The notes under the pieces were generated by a model that was not told the DNA's origin, made no database searches, and was given only the letters and a program-made list of their open reading frames with translations. Shown piece after piece: positions 1-7,926 of a stretch of DNA of 64,000 nucleotides. The stretch is from an uncultured Collinsella sp. (GTDB lineage Bacteria; Actinomycetota; Coriobacteriia; Coriobacteriales; Coriobacteriaceae), in contig UQHK01000006.1 in the NCBI GenBank assembly GCA_900540855.1, positions 1 to 64,000 on the forward strand, given 5' to 3'. The stretch's first letter is position 1; each line of letters starts with the position of its first letter. A program made the translations under genes and the position numbers.

Positions 1-99
1 AGGCCCTCGCGGCCTAGTCGCTATTTAGGGCGTCCAAGATTTGGGACGCAGTTCAGTAGCGGCAGAGCTTTTGGAAGGGGACTTGGTTGTGAGAGCTCG

Positions 100-438
100 T
101 TAGGCGAGCTTAGCCTCGAGTGCGGCGATGCGCTTATAGGCATCGATGGTAAAGCGAGTCTGCTTCTCCAGGATCATGGTGGTCATGAGAGTATCCTGAG
201 CATGAGCCATGATGAAGGTCATCTCCATCTCGCCGCCGCCGGCCTCCTGCGAAAGCAGCTTGGTCTGCGTGTCGTGGGCGCCGATAAGTGCATCGCTGGC
301 ATCCTTGTGCAGCTGCTCGGCCTTCTCAAAATCACCCTCGCGAGCAGCATCGAGCGCTGCAAGCAGATCAGTCTGGGCATCGCCCGCGTATGCGACAATC
401 TCGAATCCAACCATCGAGATTTCTTCTTTGGTTGCCAT
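100..438 (-). CDS. lacF: Lactose-type PTS EIIA component (LacF family)
   Basis: This is a cytoplasmic phosphocarrier that passes phosphate from HPr to the IIB domain of a lactose/cellobiose permease. At 112 aa it has the family's usual length and is predicted all-helical. The phosphorylated residue is His79 in IMAHAQDTLMT, and Asp82 is the usual metal ligand of the trimer. AAAGGA lies 7 nt before the ATG and fixes the start. It is separated from lacE-lacG by the repressor gene, which is transcribed in the same direction, and the 213-bp gap upstream carries repeated operator-like motifs. Lactose specificity is inferred from the neighbouring lacE and lacG; a cellobiose-type EIIA would look the same. 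Confidence 0.9.
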   Translation of the reverse strand: MATKEEISMVGFEIVAYAGDAQTDLLAALDAAREGDFEKAEQLHKDASDALIGAHDTQTKLLSQEAGGGEMEMTFIMAHAQDTLMTTMILEKQTRFTIDAYKRIAALEAKLA

Positions 439-520
439 ATTGCGTTCCTTTCACATATGAACCAACGGAGAGCATCGCGTCCGGGCATACGCGCTGCGCT
501 GTGTATGGAGGGACATTAAC

Positions 521-591
521 ATTCAAACAAAAAAGAACAGCGCAAAACGTAATTTCGAGCTATGAACGGTTGCTTTTCACCCGTGAACGGT
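521..591. promoter_or_regulatory. Operator-like motifs upstream of lacF
   Basis: ATTCAAACAAAAAAGAAC (521-538) closely matches a site in front of the deoR gene at 9039. TGAACGGT occurs at 563-570 and again at 584-591, exactly 21 bp apart, so both copies lie on the same face of the helix. The inverse word ACCGTTCA recurs with the same spacing upstream of the mannose-family PTS operon. Binding proteins are not known; a DeoR-family repressor is plausible for the first motif. Confidence 0.45.
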
Positions 592-651
592 TTTTAAACC
601 AATCTGAACATTCTCGAACACAATTAGCGGCAACCCAAACAGGTCCGCACC

Positions 652-1656
652 CTAGCGTACATCGCGCACCGTATCGCCCTCGACGAGCACACCCGGAAAC
701 AGCATGTGCTCCACACCGGGTGCAGCGCCCTCGGCGCCGGCAATCTTGTCGACCGCCCACATGCCGACGCGCTTGTTGTCAAAGCGCACCGTAGTCAGGC
801 GACGATCGGGCACGATATCGCCCAAACTATCGTCAACACCCACCACGCTTACGTCCTGGGGCACGTGCTTCCCGCGCGACTCGAGCCCGCGAATGCAGCC
901 GTAGGCCATGGCATCGTTGGAAGCATAAATGGCTGTGCAGTTCGGATCGTCCGCAAGCACCTGGCCGGCGGCATATCCGCTCTGTGCCGTCCAATCCCCA
1001 CGGACGAGTCGCGGCGGCTCAATACCATGCGCGCGCAATGTCTCGCGCCAGCCCTCCTCGCGACGCATGCCCGAAAGCGAGCGCTCGGGGCACGAGATAA
1101 AGTGCACGGTCTTGTGCCCCTGCTCCAGCAAGTACTCGACCACCTGGCGCGAGCAATCGAACTGGTCGTTATCGACTGTTGAACAGAGCGGGTGCTCCAG
1201 CATGGTAACGAGCACCGTCTGCATACCGGGCAGCGGCTCGAAGGTGCCAAAGTCCGCCGGCATGCGATTCATGATCACAACCATGCCATCCACCGGCAGC
1301 GCGCTCATGCGCGACGATGCGCTCTCGAGGGTATACGGATGCCCGTCTACTTTAGTGAGGGTGATGGCATAGCCATGTTTGTCGGCCGCGACGGCAAAGC
1401 CCTCCATACGGTCGAGGTTGCCGGTGCCGGTAATGTTGAACATGGCGACGCCGACGGTCTTAAACTTGCCGCGGCGCAGCGATCGACCGGCAAAATTGGG
1501 GCGATACCCCAGCTCGCGCATGGCGGCGCGCACGCGCTCCTTGGTCTCGGGGCGCACGCTGGGCGAATCGTGCACCGTACGCGAGACTGTCTGCTCCGAG
1601 ACGCCCGCGAGACGCGCCACGTCCTTAACGGAAACCGATTTTTTAACAGCGGCCAT
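652..1656 (-). CDS. LacI-family transcriptional repressor of the lactose locus
   Basis: A 334-aa sugar-responsive repressor. The N-terminal helix-turn-helix spans about residues 8-30 (VSVKDVARLAGVSEQTVSR), followed by the hinge-helix region ending near YRPNFAGRSLRRGK and a periplasmic-binding-protein-like ligand domain from about residue 65 to the end. It is divergent from lacE and sits upstream of lacF. Two nearly identical operator palindromes with the central CG typical of this family lie in the lacI-lacE gap, so control of lacE-lacG and of itself is likely. The inducer is probably a phosphorylated sugar or galactoside but cannot be read from sequence. The ribosome site (AGAAAGA) is weak. 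Confidence 0.88.
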   Translation of the reverse strand: MAAVKKSVSVKDVARLAGVSEQTVSRTVHDSPSVRPETKERVRAAMRELGYRPNFAGRSLRRGKFKTVGVAMFNITGTGNLDRMEGFAVAADKHGYAITLTKVDGHPYTLESASSRMSALPVDGMVVIMNRMPADFGTFEPLPGMQTVLVTMLEHPLCSTVDNDQFDCSRQVVEYLLEQGHKTVHFISCPERSLSGMRREEGWRETLRAHGIEPPRLVRGDWTAQSGYAAGQVLADDPNCTAIYASNDAMAYGCIRGLESRGKHVPQDVSVVGVDDSLGDIVPDRRLTTVRFDNKRVGMWAVDKIAGAEGAAPGVEHMLFPGVLVEGDTVRDVR

Positions 1657-1814
1657 AGGTCGATCTTTCTATGTCAACGATGCCATTGAAGACATCCTGC
1701 GCAGTCATTTTGAACACCTTTAAGTATATCCAACGCCTCCCCAACGATACGCTTACCACCCAAAACCTACCGTTCACCGACAATTCTGTTTCCCCGAACG
1801 GCTTTTGTCGCTCA

Positions 1815-1832
1815 AATGTTAACGTTGCCATT
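1815..1832. promoter_or_regulatory. Putative LacI-type operator O1
   Basis: The 18-mer AATGTTAACGTTGCCATT is an imperfect palindrome centred on CG, as is typical of LacI-family sites. Its reverse complement differs at one position from the site at 1935-1952. Confidence 0.6.
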
Positions 1833-1934
1833 GTGCAAACACAGAGCCACCGGGCGGCTCAAACGTTTACGCGCAAGGAATCGACGGTCCGCAGGCACAG
1901 GGGCCACCGGTTCGCGTCTTTTTTTGTGTCGCAA

Positions 1935-1952
1935 AATGGCAACGTCAACATT
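1935..1952. promoter_or_regulatory. Putative LacI-type operator O2
   Basis: AATGGCAACGTCAACATT matches the reverse complement of the 1815-1832 site at 17 of 18 positions. The centres are 120 bp apart. O2 ends just before the predicted lacE -35 element, so a bound repressor would block it; the spacing would also allow looping. Confidence 0.6.
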
Positions 1953-1980
1953 TTGGCAACCAAACGTCAAAAGCTACCAT
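1953..1980 (+). promoter_or_regulatory. Predicted lacE promoter
   Basis: TTGGCA (1953-1958), a 16-bp spacer and TACCAT (1975-1980) form a plausible sigma-70-type promoter directly downstream of operator O2. The lacE start follows 33 bp later, with AGGAG 8 nt before the ATG. The -10 element is weak. Confidence 0.45.
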
Positions 1981-2013
1981 CGTTGCTAAGCCACCGACTC
2001 TTAGGAGCTTTGC

Positions 2014-3789
2014 ATGGAGCAACTCATCGCCACCATCGAAAAGGGCCAACCCTTTTTCAACGCGATCGCCCGCAACAAGTACCTCAAGGCGATCCGCGAC
2101 GGCTTTATCTCCGTCATCCCCATCATCATCTTCTCGTCCATCTTCTGCCTGGTAGCCTCGGTCCCCAACATCTGGGGTTTCTACTGGCCCGATGACATCA
2201 ACAACGCCCTATGGAAGTGCTACAACTACTCCATGGGCATCCTGGCTATCGCCTGCGCCGCCACCACGGCCAAGCACTTCGCCGACGCTCAGAACCGCGA
2301 CCTGCCCAAGAACAACCAGATCAACTTCATCTCGTGCATGTGCGCGGCCATCATCGGCTTCTTGCTCCTTTCGAGCGACACCATCGCCACGGACGCTGCC
2401 AGCGGCTTCAACACCACCTACCTTGGTTCCAAAGGCCTGCTGACTGCCTTCATCGCTGCGTTTGTGACCGGCATCATCTACAAGTTCTTTATTAAGCGCA
2501 ACATCACCGTCAAGATGCCCGAGCAGGTTCCGCCCAACATCTCGCAGACCTTTAAGGACATCATCCCCTTCTCCGTCTGCATCACCGTCTTTTGGGTCTT
2601 TGACATCGTCTTCCGCGCTGCTTTTGGCTTCTGCTTTGCCCAGGGCGTCATCCAGGTGTTCCAGCCCCTGTTCACCGCTGCCGACGGCTACATCGGCCTC
2701 GCTGTGATCTACGGCGCCATGAGCCTCTTCTGGTTCGTCGGCGTCCACGGCCCCTCGATCGTCGAGCCCGCCATCGCCGCCGCCCTCGTTGCCAACATGA
2801 CCGACAACCTAGCTGCATATCAGGCTGGCGCGCACGCCTCCGCTGTCCTGACGCAGGGCGCTCAGTACTTCGTCGTCTGCATGGGCGGCACCGGTGCCAC
2901 GCTCGTCCTGGTCTTTATGTTCTGCTTCCTGGCCAAGTCCCAGGAGATGCGCGCCGTCGGTAAGGCCGCCATCGTCCCCGTGTGCTTTGCCGTCAACGAG
3001 CCGCTGCTGTTCGCCGCACCCATCGTGCTCAACCCCGTCTTCTTTGTCCCGTTTGTCTTTGCCCCGATCGCCAACATCTGGATCCTCAAGGTCTTTATCG
3101 ACTTCTTGGGCATGAACGGCTTTATGTACACCCTGCCCTGGACCGTCCCCGGCCCCATCGGCACCATCATGGGTCTGGGCTTCCAACCGCTCGCCTTTGT
3201 GATGCTCGCCATCATCCTGGTCGTCGACTTTGCCCTGTACTACCCGTTCTTCCGTGCCTATGACGCCCAGAAGTGCGCCGAGGAGGCCGAGATCTCCCAG
3301 GAGGAGCTCGCCGCCAAGAACGCCGAGAAGGCCGCCAAGCTCAACGATGCCTTCCAGGGCAAGGCTGACGCCAAGAGCGTTGCCGCCGGCGCTGCTGCCG
3401 AGGCCGTGAAGGTCGACTCCCCTGCCACTTCTGCAGCACCCGCTGCCGAGGCAACGACCGCCAGCGACCTCAACGGCAAGCGCGTGCTCGTGCTCTGCCA
3501 GGGCGGCGGAACCTCGGGTCTGCTCGCCAACGCGCTGGCCAAGGCTGCCAAGGAGCGCGGCATTAACCTCGAAACCGCTGCCGAGGCCTATGGCAACCAC
3601 GTCGACATGCTCCCCGACTTTGACCTAGTCGTCCTGGCCCCGCAGGCCGCAAGCTACCTGGCCGACCTGCAGAAAGACTGCGAACGCGTGGGCAACAAGT
3701 GCGTCGCCTGCCGCGGTAAGCAGTACATCGAGCTCTCCCAGAACGGCGACAAGTCTCTCGCCTTCGTCTCCGAGCAGCTTTCGAAGTAA
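2014..3789 (+). CDS. lacE: Lactose-specific PTS EIICB permease (LacE family)
   Basis: A 591-aa membrane permease that imports and phosphorylates lactose. The IIC domain with about ten membrane segments covers roughly residues 25-425. It contains the loop GVHGPSIVEP and the segment FAVNEPLLFAAP typical of the lactose/cellobiose IIC family. An Ala/Lys/Glu-rich linker (about 425-485) joins it to a C-terminal IIB domain whose phosphorylated residue is Cys495 in VLVLCQGGGTSG. Fused IIC-IIB order and total length match lactococcal LacE (about 570 aa). The matching EIIA is lacF at 100-438. The gene is followed by a hairpin and then lacG, so the two are probably co-transcribed. Confidence 0.92.
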   Translation: MEQLIATIEKGQPFFNAIARNKYLKAIRDGFISVIPIIIFSSIFCLVASVPNIWGFYWPDDINNALWKCYNYSMGILAIACAATTAKHFADAQNRDLPKNNQINFISCMCAAIIGFLLLSSDTIATDAASGFNTTYLGSKGLLTAFIAAFVTGIIYKFFIKRNITVKMPEQVPPNISQTFKDIIPFSVCITVFWVFDIVFRAAFGFCFAQGVIQVFQPLFTAADGYIGLAVIYGAMSLFWFVGVHGPSIVEPAIAAALVANMTDNLAAYQAGAHASAVLTQGAQYFVVCMGGTGATLVLVFMFCFLAKSQEMRAVGKAAIVPVCFAVNEPLLFAAPIVLNPVFFVPFVFAPIANIWILKVFIDFLGMNGFMYTLPWTVPGPIGTIMGLGFQPLAFVMLAIILVVDFALYYPFFRAYDAQKCAEEAEISQEELAAKNAEKAAKLNDAFQGKADAKSVAAGAAAEAVKVDSPATSAAPAAEATTASDLNGKRVLVLCQGGGTSGLLANALAKAAKERGINLETAAEAYGNHVDMLPDFDLVVLAPQAASYLADLQKDCERVGNKCVACRGKQYIELSQNGDKSLAFVSEQLSK

Positions 3790-3798
3790 GTAACGCCT

Positions 3799-3832
3799 AG
3801 GGCCAGCCGACCATCCAAGACCGGCTGGCCCT
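3799..3832 (+). terminator. Intercistronic hairpin between lacE and lacG
   Basis: GGGCCAGCCG and CGGCTGGCCC form a strong stem with an 11-12 nt loop. Only CTTCGATTTA follows, not a full U-tract, so it is more likely a partial terminator or an mRNA-processing/stability hairpin than a complete stop. Confidence 0.5.
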
Positions 3833-3855
3833 TCGATTTAGACGATTGGATCATC

Positions 3856-5295
3856 ATGTCCGTTAACCCTGCTAGCGTCACCAACCCGCCTGCGCAGTTT
3901 CCCGAGGACTTTGTCTTTGGCGGCGCCACTGCTGCCTACCAGGTAGAGGGCGAGACCCGCACTCACGGTAAGGGCAAGGTTGCCTGGGACGACTTTCTGG
4001 AAGCCCAAGGCCGTTTCTCCCCCGATCCCGCTTCGGACTTCTACAACCAGTACCCCGTCGACCTGGAGCTGTGCGAGGAGTTTGGCATCAACGGCATTCG
4101 CCTCTCCATTGCCTGGAGCCGCATCTTCCCCAACGGCACCGGCGAAATCAACCCCGAGGGCGTCCAGTTCTACCACGATCTCTTCGCCGAGTGCCACAAG
4201 CACCACGTTGAGCCGTTTGTCACGCTGCATCACTTCGATACGCCGCTTCCCCTCTTTGAGAAGGGTGACTTCCTCAACCGCGAGACCATCGACGCCTTTG
4301 TGGACTTTGCCACCTTCTGCTTTAAGGAGTACGCCGACCAGGTAACCTATTGGTTCACTTTTAACGAGATCTGGGCGGACGCCTCCAACACCTACATCGA
4401 GGGCACCTTCCCCGGTGGCGTCAAAGCTCATCTGGCCGAGGCCTTCCAGTGCGAGCACAACATGATGCTCGCCCACGCCAAGGCTGTGCTGGCCTTCCAC
4501 AACGGCGGTTTTAAGGGCAAGGTCGGCGTCATTCAATCGCTGGAGTTTAAGTATCCGCTCAACGAGAACGACCCCGCCGACATCAAGGCCGCCAACAACG
4601 AGCACGTGCTGCAGAACCAGTTTTTGCTCGACGCCACCTTCCGCGGCGACTATGCCCCCGACACCCTCGAGTGCGCCAACCGCCTGGCCGCCATCTCGGG
4701 CGGCACCATCCAGATCCTGGACGAGGATCTGGAAATCATGCGCGAGGCTGCGCTCTACAACGATTACCTGGGTGTCAACAACTACCAGTGCCGCTTCCTC
4801 AAGGCTTACGACGGCGAGAACGACCTGCACCACAACGGTACGGGCGAGAAGGGCACCGGCCGCTGGCGCGTCAAGGGCATTGGCGAGCACGTGAACAAGC
4901 CCGGCATCCCCACCACCGACTGGGACTGGATCATCTATCCCGAGGGTCTGTTCGACCTGCTCGTCTACATTAAGCAGCGCTACCCCAACTACAAGCAGAT
5001 CTTCATCACCGAAAACGGCATGGGCTACAAGGACCCCTACAAGGACGGTTTTGTGGACGACCAGCCGCGCATCGACTACATCGAGCAGCACTTGCGTTGG
5101 CTGCTCAAGGCCATGGAGGCGGGCGTCAACGTGGGCGGCTACTTCCTGTGGAGCCTGCAGGACCAGTTCTCCTGGACCAACGGCTACAACAAGCGCTACG
5201 GCTTCTTCTACGTGGACTTTGAGACCCAGAAGCGCACGCCCAAGGCAAGCGCCTACTGGTACAAGCACGTGGCGCAGACCCGTCGTCTGGACTAG
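3856..5295 (+). CDS. lacG: 6-phospho-beta-galactosidase, GH1
   Basis: Hydrolyses lactose-6-phosphate to galactose-6-phosphate and glucose in the cytoplasm. The 479-aa chain is a GH1 barrel. The N-terminal signature FVFGGATAAYQVEG is at residues 20-32, the acid/base Glu171 is in TFNEI, the nucleophile Glu386 is in ITENGMGYKD, and the phosphate-binding end has SWTNGYNKRYG. From memory it resembles lactococcal LacG over its whole length (shared blocks such as ECHKHHVEPFVTLHHFDTP), which favours the galactosidase over a 6-phospho-beta-glucosidase. It lies 66 bp after lacE. Its product would enter the tagatose-6-phosphate pathway; LacAB are not in the window. Confidence 0.93.
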   Translation: MSVNPASVTNPPAQFPEDFVFGGATAAYQVEGETRTHGKGKVAWDDFLEAQGRFSPDPASDFYNQYPVDLELCEEFGINGIRLSIAWSRIFPNGTGEINPEGVQFYHDLFAECHKHHVEPFVTLHHFDTPLPLFEKGDFLNRETIDAFVDFATFCFKEYADQVTYWFTFNEIWADASNTYIEGTFPGGVKAHLAEAFQCEHNMMLAHAKAVLAFHNGGFKGKVGVIQSLEFKYPLNENDPADIKAANNEHVLQNQFLLDATFRGDYAPDTLECANRLAAISGGTIQILDEDLEIMREAALYNDYLGVNNYQCRFLKAYDGENDLHHNGTGEKGTGRWRVKGIGEHVNKPGIPTTDWDWIIYPEGLFDLLVYIKQRYPNYKQIFITENGMGYKDPYKDGFVDDQPRIDYIEQHLRWLLKAMEAGVNVGGYFLWSLQDQFSWTNGYNKRYGFFYVDFETQKRTPKASAYWYKHVAQTRRLD

Positions 5296-5349
5296 TGGCT
5301 TGCGACGAGCAGAATTGCCCCACTCACATAACTTGTCCCCATTTCTCAG

Positions 5350-5392
5350 CCGGGGGCGGCACGTCACACGGCGCGCCGCCCCCGGCCTTTTT
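5350..5392 (+). terminator. Intrinsic terminator of lacE-lacG
   Basis: CCGGGGGCGGC pairs with GCCGCCCCCGG, followed by a U-rich run (CTTTTTGTTTTT). Confidence 0.85.
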
Positions 5393-5419
5393 GTTTTTGA
5401 GCGGGTCGGGGTCCGTTTG

Positions 5420-5716
5420 TCTCAATCTGTAACATCTAGCCGAGTTTTTCGGTCCCACCTGTTACAGATCGAGATGAACGGGGTGGGCCGGGCCGAATTG
5501 TCTCGATCTGTAACACTAAACCCGGTTTTGGGCGTCTACCTGTTACAGATTGAGACAAACGTACCGGCCAATCCTCTCAATCTCAATCTATAACAGTTAG
5601 CCGGTTATTTCGCCCCCACCTGTTACAGATCGAGATGAATAGATTAGACCTAGCCGAAAAATCTCAACCTGTAACACGTAGCCGAGTTTTTCAGTCCTAG
5701 CTGTTACAGATCGAGA
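5420..5716. repeat. Tandem array of four 55-bp palindromic elements
   Basis: Copies lie at 5420-5474, 5501-5555, 5581-5635 and 5662-5716, with starts 81, 80 and 81 bp apart. Each copy is a 15-bp arm (consensus TCTCRATCTGTAACA), a 25-bp core and the inverse arm (TGTTACAGATYGAGA). The cores share an asymmetric pattern around TAGCCGAGTTTTTC, and all copies point the same way. A fifth copy is at 7538-7592. No U-tract follows the arms, so they are not ordinary terminators. Confidence 0.85.
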
Positions 5717-5986
5717 CAAACAGGCCGAGCAAGCTACACCCGTAGGTCTTTCACGCTGGAGCATTCGACCAGCACGCCCGAAACAAGCGTACGGCTTCTG
5801 GAGCTCGGGGCTTCTAGGCACGCAACGACCTCGTCGGGCGCACGGACACCCAGTCCGCGGTGACGGAACTTCACCGACATATCCCGAAAACTCGATCCCC
5901 GGCTTAGCTTGCGCGCATTATCACAATAAACCCCCAACGATACACGGTCCTGCGGTTCAATGAGCCACAGGACCGCATGCCGTCGA
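5717..5986 (-). other. Gap downstream of the ATPase gene; possible gene remnant, no firm gene
   Basis: One minus-strand frame stays open across this gap (ending at 5734) and has protein-like stretches such as LWLIEPQDRVSLGVYCDNAR, but no convincing start or ribosome site. It overlaps the 3' end region of the ATPase gene. I recognise no family. It may be a gene remnant or chance. Confidence 0.2.
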
Positions 5987-7357
5987 TCAGATAAAGATCG
6001 TCATATACAGAGGTAGATATATCCTATGCCCTTCAGCCCTGAGCTGTTTTGGGTGAAGAACTATCTCTTCTCCGACTCGTCGTTCGAATCGTCTGCCGAA
6101 ATCGTCAAGCGAGATTGTTGAATACGATTTGGAAGATTTAACTTCAACAGGAGTGACCCGCGGTTTTCCAGCCGCGTCTTCAAAGCCGCGCGAAACAAGA
6201 AAATCAATTTCACGCGTTCTGGGCCGACTCCCCTCTGTTTTGGAAGGCTCCTGCCAGCTGTAATAAAAAAGCGAATGCCCCAGACTCTTAAGCTGCTGCG
6301 CCACGATGTTCTCGATTAGCATTCCTTTATTAATTGAAATTCTTCCAAATTGAATGTCTCTATGAACATCCATAAGGTCCGGACCATCATCAAACGCCAA
6401 GCTCACGAGCAATCCCGTGTCCGCCATATAGCATTTAAGCGAAGACGCGTCCTCGTGCAAGCGGTAACCCACGCTCGGATCGCTGCATAAATAGCAACGG
6501 TTAATCAGTCGCGCATCCTCAAGCCAAATTAACGCCGACTCATATGTCTCAAAACGGGACCCCTTCTCCAAGCTGTCAAATTTGAACCGTTTATTTGCCG
6601 CAGATAATTGACCCGGAATATCGTCATAAACCGCCCGCGCACGTCTAGCGTCCGAACCTCCAAACTTGGCAATGTCCTCCCTGTACAGTGCGATAATCTG
6701 CCGTTTAACCCTGTCGCATCCTCTAAAATCATTCTCTGCCACAAAGGAATCGACCGACTGAGGCATACCGCCGACAAGCATATACTCATCAAACAATCTC
6801 ATACACGTCGCATGAACACCGTCCGGAAGCGCGTTCCGAGATTCGCTCGCTTTACGGATCTCTTCCGCATAAAGATTTTTTCCGGTCGCCCAAAGATACT
6901 CCTCAAAATCGAGGGGCTCGAGAGGGATTCTTTCTTCCTCTGACGGTATGACAATGCTATCGACATTCTTTTTGATGGAGACAAGAGAGCCTGTCTCGAT
7001 GTAATCAAATCTGCCGTCTTCTACAAGATGCTTTATGTATTCGCGCGCGATGGGAAACCGCTGCACTTCATCAAAAATGACCAGCGACTCTCTCGGTTCG
7101 AGGGCCTTACCATACTGCAGCTGAAGCATGCGTAAAAAAAGATCGACATCTTCACGATGGTTCAGAAATATATCGAGCGTGGCTTTGCTAGCAGCCGAAA
7201 AGTCAATGTACAGATAATCCTTGTATTCATTTTGCGCGAAGCACTTGACGAGCGTCGTTTTGCCAACGCGTCTTGCACCCTCAATAAGCACCGCAGTGCG
7301 CCCTTGCGAGCGTTCTTTCCACTCCTGCAGACGATCATATGCCTTCCGTTTAAACAT
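5987..7357 (-). CDS. AAA ATPase with DUF4143 domain (COG1373 type)
   Basis: A 456-aa cytoplasmic protein. The N-terminal ATPase has Walker A GARRVGKTTL (about residues 27-36), Walker B LVIFDEVQRF (about 93-102) and the sensor-like IETGSLVSI. The C-terminal DUF4143 part contains REIDFLVS and PVEVKSS, a spacing like the D...ExK residues of restriction-endonuclease folds. The biological role of this family is not settled. Base composition is visibly lower in GC than in neighbouring genes, suggesting transfer. Upstream lie four 34-bp-phased repeats, and 55-bp palindromes occur on both sides. The start ATG at 7357 is the only good in-frame one, but its ribosome site is weak. Confidence 0.85.
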   Translation of the reverse strand: MFKRKAYDRLQEWKERSQGRTAVLIEGARRVGKTTLVKCFAQNEYKDYLYIDFSAASKATLDIFLNHREDVDLFLRMLQLQYGKALEPRESLVIFDEVQRFPIAREYIKHLVEDGRFDYIETGSLVSIKKNVDSIVIPSEEERIPLEPLDFEEYLWATGKNLYAEEIRKASESRNALPDGVHATCMRLFDEYMLVGGMPQSVDSFVAENDFRGCDRVKRQIIALYREDIAKFGGSDARRARAVYDDIPGQLSAANKRFKFDSLEKGSRFETYESALIWLEDARLINRCYLCSDPSVGYRLHEDASSLKCYMADTGLLVSLAFDDGPDLMDVHRDIQFGRISINKGMLIENIVAQQLKSLGHSLFYYSWQEPSKTEGSRPRTREIDFLVSRGFEDAAGKPRVTPVEVKSSKSYSTISLDDFGRRFERRVGEEIVLHPKQLRAEGHRIYLPLYMTIFI

Positions 7358-7390
7358 TATCTCACCTCAGCATAATTTACGTGCTAGTTT

Positions 7391-7505
7391 ACAAAAATAC
7401 CGACCTTCAGATATATCTAATAATACAAAAATACCGAGCTTTAAATGAGCTTATAGCTACAAAAATACCGACCATTGCAATGGTTGAGACATACAGTAAT
7501 ACCGA
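7391..7505. repeat. Four direct repeats with exact 34-bp period upstream of the ATPase gene
   Basis: ACAAAAATACCGA occurs at 7391-7403, 7425-7437 and 7459-7471, and ACAGTAATACCGA at 7493-7505. Intervals are 34, 34 and 34 bp. The spacers are unrelated in sequence but two contain small palindromes (AGATATATCT, CCATTGCAATGG). The array starts 33 bp upstream of the ATPase ATG and probably overlaps its promoter. The repeat unit is too short for CRISPR, and the array resembles iterons or a multi-site operator. Confidence 0.8.
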
Positions 7506-7537
7506 GCTTTACGCATAACGGATGCTATGCCTCACCA

Positions 7538-7592
7538 TCTCGATCTGTAACATCTAACCCGGTTTTCTACTCCCAACTGTTACAGATTGAGA
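7538..7592. repeat. Fifth 55-bp palindromic element
   Basis: Same 15-bp arms, 25-bp core and orientation as the array at 5420-5716. It lies between the ATPase promoter repeats and the toxin-antitoxin genes, 67 bp before the antitoxin start. Confidence 0.85.
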
Positions 7593-7659
7593 CAATTCGA
7601 CGGTACCGATTATTTGATACGGCGTGGTACAATTGTGTCCCAACGCAAAGGAGGTACCC

Positions 7660-7926
7660 ATGTCAGTTTGTGTGCCCGTCCGAGACATGAAGGACACTGC
7701 CACATTCACCGCACTTGTTGAGTCTGAGCGCGACGTCACCGTAACTAAGAACGGCTACGAGGCCATGCACTGCATCAGCAGCGACCAGTATCGCCTCATG
7801 CAAGAAGAAATCGCCAAGGCAAAACTGTTGTCTCGTATGATGTTGGCAGAAGACGAAATATCGCAAGGCGACTACAGCGACTATGACACCTTCGTGACCT
7901 CGATACGAGACAAATATGGCCTATAA
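7660..7926 (+). CDS. Type II antitoxin, Phd/YefM family
   Basis: An 88-aa antitoxin. The N-terminal part (PVRDMKDTATFTALVE, then VTVTKNGYEAM and SSDQYRLM) follows the Phd/YefM DNA-binding fold. The acidic C-terminal part should wrap and neutralise the toxin. The start at 7660 is fixed by AAAGGAGG 5 nt before the ATG; an upstream in-frame ATG at 7624 has no ribosome site. Its last 11 bp overlap the toxin gene, the usual arrangement for co-translation. Family members normally repress their own operon. Confidence 0.85.
   Translation: MSVCVPVRDMKDTATFTALVESERDVTVTKNGYEAMHCISSDQYRLMQEEIAKAKLLSRMMLAEDEISQGDYSDYDTFVTSIRDKYGL

Noticed and set aside
3799..3832. Full terminator separating lacE from lacG
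   Set aside because: No U-tract follows the stem; a partial or processing role is more likely, so the genes are kept as one unit.
3838..5367. 509-codon open frame on the minus strand
   Set aside because: Antisense of lacG with no start signal; lacG has all catalytic motifs.
5420..5716. CRISPR array or tandem terminators
   Set aside because: Units are long palindromes with conserved cores and 26-bp gaps, and lack a U-tract, so neither applies.
7391..7505. CRISPR array
   Set aside because: Repeats are only 13 bp with a 34-bp total period, four units, no cas genes and no leader; spacing fits operator or iteron arrays.
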